In this document: piece after piece, positions 38,698-43,888 of the stretch | Numbering within the stretch: position 1 is the first letter of the stretch | Layout of the letters: the number at the start of each line of letters is the position of its first letter | IMG/VR virus record: IMGVR_UViG_3300005974_000001 | Coordinates: 1-43,888 of that record | Source: a virus | Length of the DNA stretch: 43,888 nucleotides | Direction: 5' to 3' (one strand) | The notes under the pieces: generated by a model | What the model saw: only the letters and a program-made list of their open reading frames with translations | What the model was told of the DNA's origin: nothing | Database searches by the model: none | Translations under genes and position numbers: made by a program

Positions 38698-38733
38698 CTG
38701 GATTCTTTTGCTGACTTTTACAGCAGAATCCAG
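38698..38733. promoter_or_regulatory. Long perfect hairpin/dyad
   Basis: CTGGATTCT (38698-38706) pairs with AGAATCCAG (38725-38733); inside, GCTG (38710-38713) pairs with CAGC (38721-38724). Thirteen pairs with one asymmetric TTT gap. It sits between the late operon leader and the gene-free region; operator, terminator or origin element are possible. Confidence 0.45.
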
Positions 38734-38904
38734 CATGGGCTCTGAAAGGTCTGGTAGAAGAGGGTCAGGAACATCCCGGGTCTGGCTTCCACGGACTACG
38801 ACTCACAGTCTGGTCCTCAGACTAAGACTTAGAGCCCAGCTTCTAGGACTGGACCCGGGAGTCCTCATCAGCCTCAGTGTGACTGGGGGGCGGAAGTAAA
38901 GACC
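38734..38904. other. Gene-free stretch
   Basis: No convincing gene. A plus frame of 63 codons (38708-38899) has random-looking composition. AGTCTG-GTCCT-CAGACT makes a small hairpin near 38810. Probably contains promoters for the late operon and for RNA candidate B. Confidence 0.3.
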
Positions 38905-39075
38905 TAAGGTCTTAGGTACCCGCTCAAATGCCCGTTAGAGGGGTTACAGTCCTTATTGTCCAGGTAGGCTCTGGCGCAAGGGGGAGATCGGAACCCCCGG
39001 ATAGCGGGTGGTATGCTGACCCTTAGACCCGAAGGGTTGAGGTTGATGGGATTAGTGTGTTCACTGCGAAAGCAG
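38905..39075 (+). ncRNA. Structured non-coding RNA candidate B
   Basis: No frame. Contains the exact 23-nt element shared with candidate A (38927-38949), hairpin GGGGG-AGATCGGAA-CCCCC (38981-38999), hairpin ACCCTT-7-AAGGGT around 39018-39036, and a long-range pair ACCCGCT (38918-38924) with AGCGGGT (39003-39009). CCTAAG-GT-CTTAGG stands at its 5' edge. The fold is inferred by eye. A tRNA was considered but the T loop and acceptor do not fit. Confidence 0.4.
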
Positions 39076-39080
39076 GGAGG

Positions 39081-39205
39081 CCCAGACCCCAAAAGCCCCT
39101 GGGAACGCTAACCCCCAGAGTCTCCAGACCCCCGGATGCCGGCTAACCCCTCAGACCTCAGACCCCTAGAATCCCCCCTTAGACCCCCCAGACTCCAGAC
39201 CCCAG
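39081..39205. repeat. C-rich tract with repeated CAGACCCC-like units
   Basis: At least six copies of (C/T)AGAC(C/T)C(C) within 125 bases (for example at 39083, 39125, 39152, 39159, 39180 and 39196), with far more C than G on the plus strand. Irregular spacing. Iteron-like; a candidate replication-origin or packaging-recognition element. Confidence 0.45.
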
Positions 39206-39236
39206 GGACATAGTAGTGCTTGTTGGTCCTTGTGGA

Positions 39237-39251
39237 ATCTTCTTAGAAGAT
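39237..39251. promoter_or_regulatory. 15-bp palindrome
   Basis: ATCTTCTTAGAAGAT, perfect seven-base arms around one T. Typical size of a dimeric repressor site. No adjacent gene; lies in the dyad-rich region. Confidence 0.4.
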
Positions 39252-39268
39252 GTCACTGGAGTCCCTAA

Positions 39269-39340
39269 GTTACTGTCTAGTAACAACCAGGAACCCAGAG
39301 TCTCACCCGGTGGAGATACTGGGTGTTACCAGAAGTAACA
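39269..39340. promoter_or_regulatory. Pair of GTTAC/GTAAC dyads
   Basis: GTTACT-GTCT-AGTAAC (39269-39284) and TGTTAC-CAGAA-GTAACA (39324-39340) share the half-site GTTAC. Two similar dyads 55 bases apart suggest a protein that binds both, such as a repressor or an origin-binding protein. Confidence 0.45.
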
Positions 39341-39461
39341 GTTATACTAGAGGCACCCGGATAAGCCAGATATCACTGAGTCAGACCCTCGGTCAAAGAG
39401 TCCCATACCCAGATAGACCAGGGGATTCTTAGTGATAATGGAAAGTATAGAGGGAGGGGAT

Positions 39462-39510
39462 ACCTCCTCCGGAGGTGCCGGGGGCCTCGGCAGACCCCGG
39501 GTCATCTTTT
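39462..39510 (+). terminator. Tandem hairpins with T-tract
   Basis: ACCTCC-TCC-GGAGGT (39462-39476) followed by CCGGGG-11-CCCCGG (39478-39500) and then GTCATCTTTT. The second is a good rho-independent terminator on the plus strand and could end a transcript through RNA candidate B. Confidence 0.5.
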
Positions 39511-39704
39511 CCCCTTTGGGTGATATGTGAGCGGCTGGTTGACATAAGGTCGATTATCGGGGCGTCTCCGGGAGCCTCTGGGGGAGGGATGCCAGGGGAG
39601 GCAGGGGATTGAGTGTACCCTACATGCTTCTGGACTATGGGCCGGCCCCCGGGACCCAGTAGCCCCTGGGGGGGGCAGCACCCTAACTAGTCCCTAGGGG
39701 CTAT
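39511..39704. other. Gene-free G-rich stretch
   Basis: No gene. G-runs (GGGGGAGGG near 39590, GGGGGGG near 39669) and a lone TTGACA at 39539-39544 with no matching -10 box at normal spacing. Confidence 0.3.
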
Positions 39705-39718
39705 TGACCAAATGGTCA
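39705..39718. promoter_or_regulatory. Operator-like dyad
   Basis: TGACC-AAAT-GGTCA, five-base perfect arms, flanked by ATTG and CAAT that extend the symmetry loosely. Lies upstream of the rightward block starting at 39945. Confidence 0.4.
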
Positions 39719-39767
39719 GCCAATCCACTTGCCAACACCAACATCACCGGGTAAGTTGTTGTCAGTT

Positions 39768-39787
39768 CGGTTCGACGGTCTGAACCG
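39768..39787. promoter_or_regulatory. Hairpin in the leader of the rightward block
   Basis: CGGTTC-GACGGTCT-GAACCG, six perfect pairs. It could be an operator or an RNA stem. From here to 39944 no other feature is seen apart from the ribosome site. Confidence 0.35.
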
Positions 39788-39944
39788 GGGGTCTTACCTC
39801 TAGGCGGACCATCTCTGAGCCTTGGACCTTGGCAACTTCATAGTGGTTCTTTCCCCCCTAGTTACTCTCCTGTCCACCAATCTAGCTGTCCGAGTCTTGG
39901 GTGGTTAGGGTGGCCAGGGATGGTCACTAGGGAAAGGAAATGCA

Positions 39945-40166
39945 ATGCAATTCACGAGACTTCCCGCCACCATGGTCCGTGTGGGAGATGTCATCCGGGA
40001 TGCGTTCTCGGGTGATGAGGAGTTCGTGGTTGAGGAGATTCACGGCATGGAGGGTCAGAATGCATTGGCCTTCCTGGGTGAGGCCCTGGATGGGTCCGGA
40101 AGCAGGCGACTCCCAGTATTCACCACCGAGTGGGTTCAAGTGAAGGTTGTCCCGCTTGGTAGCTAG
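39945..40166 (+). CDS. Small hypothetical protein
   Basis: 73 residues; AAAGGAA seven bases before ATG. The sequence MVRVGDVIRDAFSGDEEFVVEEIHG, then strands (RRLPVFTTEWVQVKVV), looks like a small beta barrel. A shared leader motif CACTAGGGAAAGG precedes it. First gene of the rightward block. Confidence 0.6.
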   Translation: MQFTRLPATMVRVGDVIRDAFSGDEEFVVEEIHGMEGQNALAFLGEALDGSGSRRLPVFTTEWVQVKVVPLGS

Positions 40167-40177
40167 CTAGCAACACC

Positions 40178-40216
40178 GGGAGAATGGTTCTTCCTAGGTT
40201 CGATTCCTAGGCTCCC
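40178..40216 (+). other. T-arm minihelix resembling a tRNA 3' end
   Basis: GGGAG (40178-40182) pairs with CTCCC (40212-40216) around an 11-base strand and a perfect T-arm, CTAGG-TTCGATT-CCTAG. D and anticodon arms are missing, so it is not a functional tRNA. It lies in the leader of the next gene; ACGAACCA follows. Confidence 0.35.
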
Positions 40217-40245
40217 ACGAACCAACTAGGGGAAAGGGAAACACC

Positions 40246-40551
40246 ATGAGCGACGCACCTTGCGGACCTGGCAAGTTCGAGGGCCAGCCTGAGTGGTTCA
40301 GGGAGGCCTACGAGGGTACCACCTTCGTCATTGAGGCAGGCAGCGTCCAGTACCCAGAGGGTTGGTACGGCCTAATCCCTCTGGGTGATGGTGAGGCATG
40401 CATTGCCCATGAGGACAGCCAAGGGTTCGTGAGTCTGTACGGTCAGGGTTCACACTCCGAGATGTTTGGCCTCATGGACTCGATCGAGTCTGACTACCTG
40501 CAACCAACCACTAGGGGAAGGCAACCCAATGGACGAGATAGTCACTTCTGA
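40246..40551 (+). CDS. Hypothetical protein
   Basis: 101 residues with GGGGAAAGGG before ATG. Mixed fold (EWFREAYEGTTFVIEAGSV; GWYGLIPLGDGEACIAHED). It overlaps the next gene by 23 bases. No family recognised. Confidence 0.6.
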   Translation: MSDAPCGPGKFEGQPEWFREAYEGTTFVIEAGSVQYPEGWYGLIPLGDGEACIAHEDSQGFVSLYGQGSHSEMFGLMDSIESDYLQPTTRGRQPNGRDSHF

Positions 40552-40840
40552 TCTGGCCAAGTTCGGGTACCGGGAGCTTGAGATTGCTTCTCGACTTCTG
40601 AGCGCCTACGTCAAGGAGCCTGACATCCTAGGGAACGGGGTTCAGGTGTTCATGAACATGCACTCTGGCTACGTGTTCCTGTCGGATGAGGACTACAACA
40701 CGGCCATGATGAACGGGGACAAACTGGAGATTTACTACTGCTGCTCAGAGTGTGGGGACGAAGGCTTCCTTGAGGACCTTGCCGGCAATCACCACCTTGA
40801 CGAGTACGGGACCCTGATTCACGGGGATAACGACAACTAG
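40529..40840 (+). CDS. Hypothetical protein with CCxxC
   Basis: 103 residues from the ATG that follows GGGGAAGG; an upstream start lacks a ribosome site. Helical start (KFGYRELEIASRLLSAYVKE), then YYCCSECGDEGF, a possible zinc knuckle, and an acidic end. No family recognised. Confidence 0.6.
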   Translation: MDEIVTSDLAKFGYRELEIASRLLSAYVKEPDILGNGVQVFMNMHSGYVFLSDEDYNTAMMNGDKLEIYYCCSECGDEGFLEDLAGNHHLDEYGTLIHGDNDN

Positions 40841-40912
40841 GCGCTAGCAATGCCAGGCAGGACCCTTAAGGGGTACGGGCATCATAGCCCACCTGCCTAC
40901 TGGGTATCAACC

Positions 40913-40927
40913 ACAGCCTTTGGCTGT
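40913..40927 (+). promoter_or_regulatory. Short hairpin before a GTG start
   Basis: ACAGCC-TTT-GGCTGT, six perfect pairs, 18 bases upstream of the GTG at 40946. It may insulate or control that gene. Confidence 0.35.
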
Positions 40928-40945
40928 CAAGGGAAAGGGGGGCAA

Positions 40946-41119
40946 GTGAAGGTCTACATCGTGTTGGGTATCAACGATGGTGGCAGTTCCTGGATTGAAG
41001 AGGTCTTAGGCAGTGAGGACGAAGCCTATGGGCTCAGGGACACACTGAACGAGGGTAGGGCACCCCTTGACGCTATCTACTGGGTTGAAGTCCATGACGT
41101 CCGCAGCCTGACCAATTAG
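40946..41119 (+). CDS. Small hypothetical protein
   Basis: 57 residues from GTG, preferred because AAAGGGGGG lies just upstream; a longer frame begins at 40850. Strand start (KVYIVLGINDGGSSWIEEVLG), helix, then YWVEVHDVRS. Resembles small alpha/beta proteins often seen in actinophages; no family named. Confidence 0.55.
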   Translation: MKVYIVLGINDGGSSWIEEVLGSEDEAYGLRDTLNEGRAPLDAIYWVEVHDVRSLTN

Positions 41120-41149
41120 GTCAACCAAGAACAACAGTTGGGGGGGGAG

Positions 41150-41920
41150 ATGCACAAGCTGATCAAGATCATGCTTGACCAGTACCAAGAATCAGACCAG
41201 AAGCTTCACGACCAGGAGACTCCTGAGGGATTAATCTGGGGAGTCCGGACGGTTCATCCAGACCTGCGTAGTTCGAGAGGGTACCGGTGGCGCTGGGGGT
41301 GGAATGAGGCTTCTGGGCCATTCGAAGGCCACAAGGGACCATGCCCGCTGACTGCAGGTGACGGGATCTGCGTAGCCAAGAACTGGGAAGGTATGGCATC
41401 AGGAGGGATTCCTGCCTCTACCCTACTCCTGACCGGCTACCTCCCAGATGATGTTCTGGGGGAGGACCATAACAAGGTCCGCGTCAGGAGGGCCTTTGTG
41501 GTAGACATTGTTGATGGGGTTCCCCTCATCAGCAAGTATGGAGAACGCGCAGACCTCAGGGGTGCAGACCTCTGGGGTGCAGACCTCAGGAATGCAAATC
41601 TCAGGGGTGCAGACCTCAGGAATGCAAATCTCAGGGGTGCAAACCTCAGGAATGCAAACCTCAGGAATGCAGACCTCAGGGGTGCAGGCCTCGGGAATGC
41701 AAATCTCAGGAATGCAAACCTCAGGAATGCAGACCTCTGGGGTGCAGGCCTCGGGAATGCAGACCTCGGGAATGCAGACCTCAGGAATGCAGACCTCAGG
41801 AATGCAAATCTCGGGAATGCAGACCTCGGGAATGCAGACCTCAGGAATGCAAGCCTCTGGGGTGCAGACCTCAGGGGTGTAGACCTGAGTCCAGACCAGT
41901 TGAAGGTCTGCATTCGCTAA
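41150..41920 (+). CDS. Pentapeptide-repeat protein
   Basis: 256 residues. A globular N-terminal half (1-133, with WGVRTVHPDLRSSRGYRWRWG and VRRAFVVDIVDGVPLI) is followed by 23 uninterrupted pentapeptides A(D/N)LxX (134-248), which fold into a right-handed quadrilateral beta-helix of nearly six coils. DNA-mimic members of this family block gyrase; most phage members are of unknown role. The DNA of the repeats is itself a 15-bp tandem array, a sign of recent expansion. G-run and GAG stand directly before ATG. Confidence 0.85.
   Translation: MHKLIKIMLDQYQESDQKLHDQETPEGLIWGVRTVHPDLRSSRGYRWRWGWNEASGPFEGHKGPCPLTAGDGICVAKNWEGMASGGIPASTLLLTGYLPDDVLGEDHNKVRVRRAFVVDIVDGVPLISKYGERADLRGADLWGADLRNANLRGADLRNANLRGANLRNANLRNADLRGAGLGNANLRNANLRNADLWGAGLGNADLGNADLRNADLRNANLGNADLGNADLRNASLWGADLRGVDLSPDQLKVCIR
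41549..41893 (+). repeat. 15-bp tandem repeat array coding the pentapeptides
   Basis: About 23 copies of a GCAGACCTCAGGAAT-like unit, each one pentapeptide. Units differ at few positions (GAC/AAT, AGG/TGG/GGG, GGT/AAT), and several neighbours are identical. Not a CRISPR: there are no spacers and it is in frame with the protein. Confidence 0.85.
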
Positions 41921-42020
41921 GGCCGAAACACCTGGACTGCCTCAACCGTAGGTTGGACCTGGCTGTCCGGGTGTCCATCGGTGAATCCGATGCTGATGAG
42001 GCCAAGGCAAGGGGGAGTAG
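41921..42020 (+). other. Short gap with an orphan open frame
   Basis: 100 bases before the next ATG. One plus frame running through it (HLDCLNRRLDLAVRVSIG...) has helix-like composition but no usual start codon, so it may be a remnant. CAAGGGGGAG at its end is the ribosome site of the next gene. Confidence 0.3.
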
Positions 42021-42197
42021 ATGATTGCAGCGCTATTGCAACCAGGTGACCGCTTCCAGGCCGGCTACTCAGGAGAGGTCTTCGAGGCCTCCAGTCTGAC
42101 CCTGGATGAGTCCAGAGCAGCGATTCGGGCTCTGGGGTCCGATGGTCGGGTAGTTGACTTCTTAGTCACCCGTACCTATCAAGTCACTAAGCACTAG
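42021..42197 (+). CDS. Small hypothetical protein
   Basis: 58 residues (MIAALLQPGDRFQAGYSGEVFEA...), with GGGGGAG before ATG. Strand-helix-strand plan. No family recognised. Confidence 0.55.
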   Translation: MIAALLQPGDRFQAGYSGEVFEASSLTLDESRAAIRALGSDGRVVDFLVTRTYQVTKH

Positions 42198-42205
42198 GAG
42201 AACCA

Positions 42206-42352
42206 ATGAAGGTTGAGTCCGAGAACATCATCATCACACTGACCAATGAGGAGGCCAGGAACCTTCTTGACGACCTCAAGGGTGCCCGGGAAGCCAACCT
42301 CATCTACGACAGCACCAATGACCTGATTGCAATGCTGGAGGAGAGGCTGTGA
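42206..42352 (+). CDS. Small hypothetical protein
   Basis: 48 residues (MKVESENIIITLTNEEARNLL...). Strand then two helices, the layout of the protein at 12346-12495. The leader motif GCACTAGGAGAACC precedes it. No family recognised. Confidence 0.6.
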   Translation: MKVESENIIITLTNEEARNLLDDLKGAREANLIYDSTNDLIAMLEERL

Positions 42353-42510
42353 AGATCAGCATCAACGGGCCAGACCACCGCTACCTCTGGAATGACCGAG
42401 ACGAGACTGTCCGGGTCTACCGCAAGCCTTCGGGACTGGTCGAGGAATGGACCGGGATCGGTTCGTACTGCCAGTTCGTAGAGGCCACCATGAAGTTCGA
42501 GGGGGAGTAA
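42349..42510 (+). CDS. Small hypothetical protein
   Basis: 53 residues from GTG overlapping the previous stop. Strand-rich (HRYLWNDRDETVRVYRKPSG), one cysteine. GGAGGAGAGG lies upstream. No family recognised. Confidence 0.55.
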   Translation: MKISINGPDHRYLWNDRDETVRVYRKPSGLVEEWTGIGSYCQFVEATMKFEGE

Positions 42511-42560
42511 GCCCCTGGGGTAGAATGACTGCGGGACCGACCCTGAGGAAGGGGACAGCG

Positions 42561-42815
42561 GTGTTTGTACGCTACATAAACATTGACGGCGCAATCACCC
42601 CTGTGAATGGATACGACAGGGAAGCCATCGAACGCCTAACTCCCGAGCAGTGGGAGGAATTCAACGAAGGGGATGGAACGAAGGAGTCTTGGATTGAATA
42701 CCTCAAGGCCTATGAAGCTCGCACTCGTAACGTGATCCTCCGTCCCTATCCCGAGCATTCAGGAGGCGCAGCGCTTGACGAGGGAATTGGCGTTTTGGGC
42801 ATGAGCCAAGACTGA
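42561..42815 (+). CDS. Hypothetical protein
   Basis: 84 residues from GTG; AGGAAGGGG is well spaced before it. An ATG at 42525 in the same frame is the alternative. Starts with strands (FVRYINIDGAITPVNGYD), then helix (TPEQWEEFNEGDGTKESWIEYL). TAGAAT at 42519 may be a -10 box. Confidence 0.55.
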   Translation: MFVRYINIDGAITPVNGYDREAIERLTPEQWEEFNEGDGTKESWIEYLKAYEARTRNVILRPYPEHSGGAALDEGIGVLGMSQD

Positions 42816-42839
42816 GCACTGAGAAGAAGGGAACCAGGA

Positions 42840-43034
42840 ATGCAGAGCGTCTACGGGACCTACATTGCCATCGATCAGGACGCGCTCACAGACTACGCAC
42901 TACAGGAGGGCTACTCATACGATCTGATCCGGAAGGCGTTCCTGCGAGTTGAGCCAGACGAGGGCACCTGGTACAGCGTGGAGGCCCAGAACCGGTTCGC
43001 CGGCACTTTGAAGTGGCTGAACCGAAGGAGGTAG
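42840..43034 (+). CDS. Small hypothetical protein
   Basis: 64 residues with GAAGGG before ATG. Alpha/beta (GTYIAIDQDALTDYALQEG), basic end LKWLNRRR. Followed by a gap (43035-43140) with hairpin CACTGG-ATT-CCAGTG. No family recognised. Confidence 0.6.
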   Translation: MQSVYGTYIAIDQDALTDYALQEGYSYDLIRKAFLRVEPDEGTWYSVEAQNRFAGTLKWLNRRR

Positions 43035-43140
43035 GGGTACCTGACTGCGACCAGCGGGGGGTTCACTGGATTCCAGTGGGCCTCTCGGTGACAACAGTCA
43101 GAGTCACCAGACCCAGACCCAGCTTGGAAAGGGGAGAGCA

Positions 43141-43269
43141 ATGGAGAGGTACCAGGCTACCAAGCCGAAGTTCGGGGACTTAGGAAATGGATTCAAGCTC
43201 TTAGTGGTACTGGGATGGATCATGGTGGTCAGCTTCGGTCTGACCTTCCTGAACGGGTTAGCAGGCTGA
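43141..43269 (+). CDS. Small membrane protein
   Basis: 42 residues with AAAGGGGAGAG before ATG. One transmembrane helix (KLLVVLGWIMVVSFGLTFL). Polar N-terminus. No family recognised. Confidence 0.55.
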   Translation: MERYQATKPKFGDLGNGFKLLVVLGWIMVVSFGLTFLNGLAG

Positions 43270-43307
43270 TGACTGAGTTCCAGATCGAGAACCTTCAAGG
43301 GAGTGAA

Positions 43308-43463
43308 ATGCGATACACGATCTACGACGAGTTGTCTAAGGTCTGCATTGGCCTGTTTCCGAACCGATCGATGGCCAACCATGAACTGGACCAGATGGGA
43401 GGCCATTCGTTCAGCGTTATCCCCATCGTGATCTTCAAGGAGCACTATGAAGACCAGCCTTGA
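43308..43463 (+). CDS. Small hypothetical protein
   Basis: 51 residues; ATG chosen for the AAGGGAG site five bases upstream. A 13-codon longer version would start on the stop of the membrane gene. Strands and helix (MRYTIYDELSKVCIGLFPNR; HSFSVIPIVIFKE). No family recognised. Confidence 0.5.
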   Translation: MRYTIYDELSKVCIGLFPNRSMANHELDQMGGHSFSVIPIVIFKEHYEDQP

Positions 43464-43614
43464 TGAACTCCTGAGGCTCCTGGAAGTCAAGGCGAACGTT
43501 CGAGCAGCAGGGGATCAGGTTTCAGACTTCAGTGTCGGCCGGCACCAGGGGGCACTTGAAGTCCTAGACGAGATCAGAAGGTACCTGGACCCAGAGGACA
43601 GGATCGGGGAGTAG
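43447..43614 (+). CDS. Small helical protein
   Basis: 55 residues (MKTSLDELLRLLEVKANVRA...), with AAGGAG before ATG, overlapping the previous gene by 17 bases. Helical and charged. No family recognised. Confidence 0.55.
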   Translation: MKTSLDELLRLLEVKANVRAAGDQVSDFSVGRHQGALEVLDEIRRYLDPEDRIGE

Positions 43615-43845
43615 ATGGCACAGTTGCCGGGTGATGATGGTTGGTTGGTTGGAAGCGAGGGGAGCATCGTATCCGTCTCCCGTCCGAGGTTGGATGATGA
43701 CGAATGCATTGTGAGCTTCGACGCTAGGAACATGCAAGAGGTTGGTCAGGCCCAGTTCGCCATTCACAAGTCAGACGACCTCACAGAGGAGCAGAAGTCC
43801 TTTGCTCACTTCTGGTGTGGCTACTTCTACGGAAAACTCACGTAA
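43615..43845 (+). CDS. Hypothetical protein crossing the circle junction
   Basis: 76 residues; ATG directly follows the previous TAG. Beta start (GWLVGSEGSIVSVSRPRLDDD; CIVSFDARNM), then HKSDDLTEEQKSFAHFWCGYFYG, a helix found in small actinophage proteins. Its last 80 bases are repeated at 1-80. The HTH gene follows (91-255 in the other copy). Confidence 0.6.
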   Translation: MAQLPGDDGWLVGSEGSIVSVSRPRLDDDECIVSFDARNMQEVGQAQFAIHKSDDLTEEQKSFAHFWCGYFYGKLT

Positions 43846-43888
43846 AGGAGATCAAGTGACGCAAGCAGAGGCAATCCGCAAGCTCAGC
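43766..43888. repeat. Terminal direct repeat, copy 2 (circular overlap)
   Basis: Exact copy of 1-123. It includes the last 33 bases, from GTG at 43856, of the start of the HTH gene found complete at 91-255. Confidence 0.95.

Noticed and set aside
38708-38899. 63-codon plus-strand gene
   Set aside because: Composition is rich in Ser, Arg and Leu without structure, it has no ribosome site, and it spans a dyad; looks like chance.
38950-39020. tRNA gene on the minus strand near the GGGGGTTCC/GGAACCCCC hairpin
   Set aside because: The T loop lacks the invariant purine-A pair and no acceptor strand complements the 3' side.
41549-41893. CRISPR-like regular repeat array
   Set aside because: The 15-bp units are contiguous, without spacers, and encode pentapeptide repeats in frame.
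41437-41913. 158-codon minus-strand frame with RSAFLRS-like repeats
   Set aside because: Antisense shadow of the pentapeptide tandem array.

Overview
The window is one complete, circularly closing genome of a temperate tailed phage, most likely of an actinomycete (Actinomycetota). The last 123 bases (43766-43888) repeat the first 123 exactly, and one gene runs across that junction, so the unit is about 43,765 bp. Actinobacterial signs are a WhiB-type cysteine signature (about 2200-2360, minus strand), an FDXHR-type zinc protein (3412-3702) and moderately GC-rich sequence with C/G-ending codons. The integrase gene is followed by the 5' half of a CAU-anticodon tRNA gene, a likely attP. Virion genes fit a short-tailed (podovirus-like) particle: large terminase, portal, a run of large internal or ejection proteins including a 1515-residue one, scaffold, capsid, then adaptor, nozzle-like and fibre proteins, with no recognisable tail tube or tape-measure chaperone genes.

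Layout. (1) Plus-strand block 39945-43845 continuing over the junction to 1147: about 16 small, mostly unknown genes, a pentapeptide-repeat protein, a small HTH protein and a possible sliding clamp, closed by a hairpin terminator at 1148-1183. (2) A mixed stretch 1194-1815 with two tiny minus genes, a divergent operator region and one plus gene. (3) Minus-strand block 9377-1825: tightly overlapping early genes for DNA metabolism (Cas4/RecB-like Fe-S nuclease, possible ssDNA-binding protein, minimal DnaB-like ATPase, Hjc-like resolvase, FDXHR protein, CHC2 primase zinc domain, and a WhiB/AP2 reading frame with no start codon). (4) Divergent control region 9378-9864 with facing promoters, a tRNA-Ser-like gene and a strongly structured non-coding RNA candidate. 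(5) Plus block 9865-14371: small genes, the TOPRIM half of the primase and the tyrosine integrase, then attP and a terminator. (6) Minus-strand late block 38634-14537: terminase to lysis and tailspike. (7) A 1.3-kb gene-free region 38635-39944, full of dyads, with a C-rich repeat tract and a second structured RNA candidate; it is the best candidate for the replication origin and lysis/lysogeny control.

Replication would use a primase split over two divergent operons, a DnaB-like motor and probably a phage clamp, with the host polymerase, since no polymerase gene is seen. Integration uses the integrase and the tRNA-derived attP; the small HTH protein at 91-255 could be an excisionase or a repressor. 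No classical repressor is recognisable. The most unusual items are the WhiB-AP2 frame, the two non-coding RNA candidates that share an exact 23-nt element, a 25-bp dispersed operator-like repeat, and an attP that carries the 5' rather than the 3' half of a tRNA.
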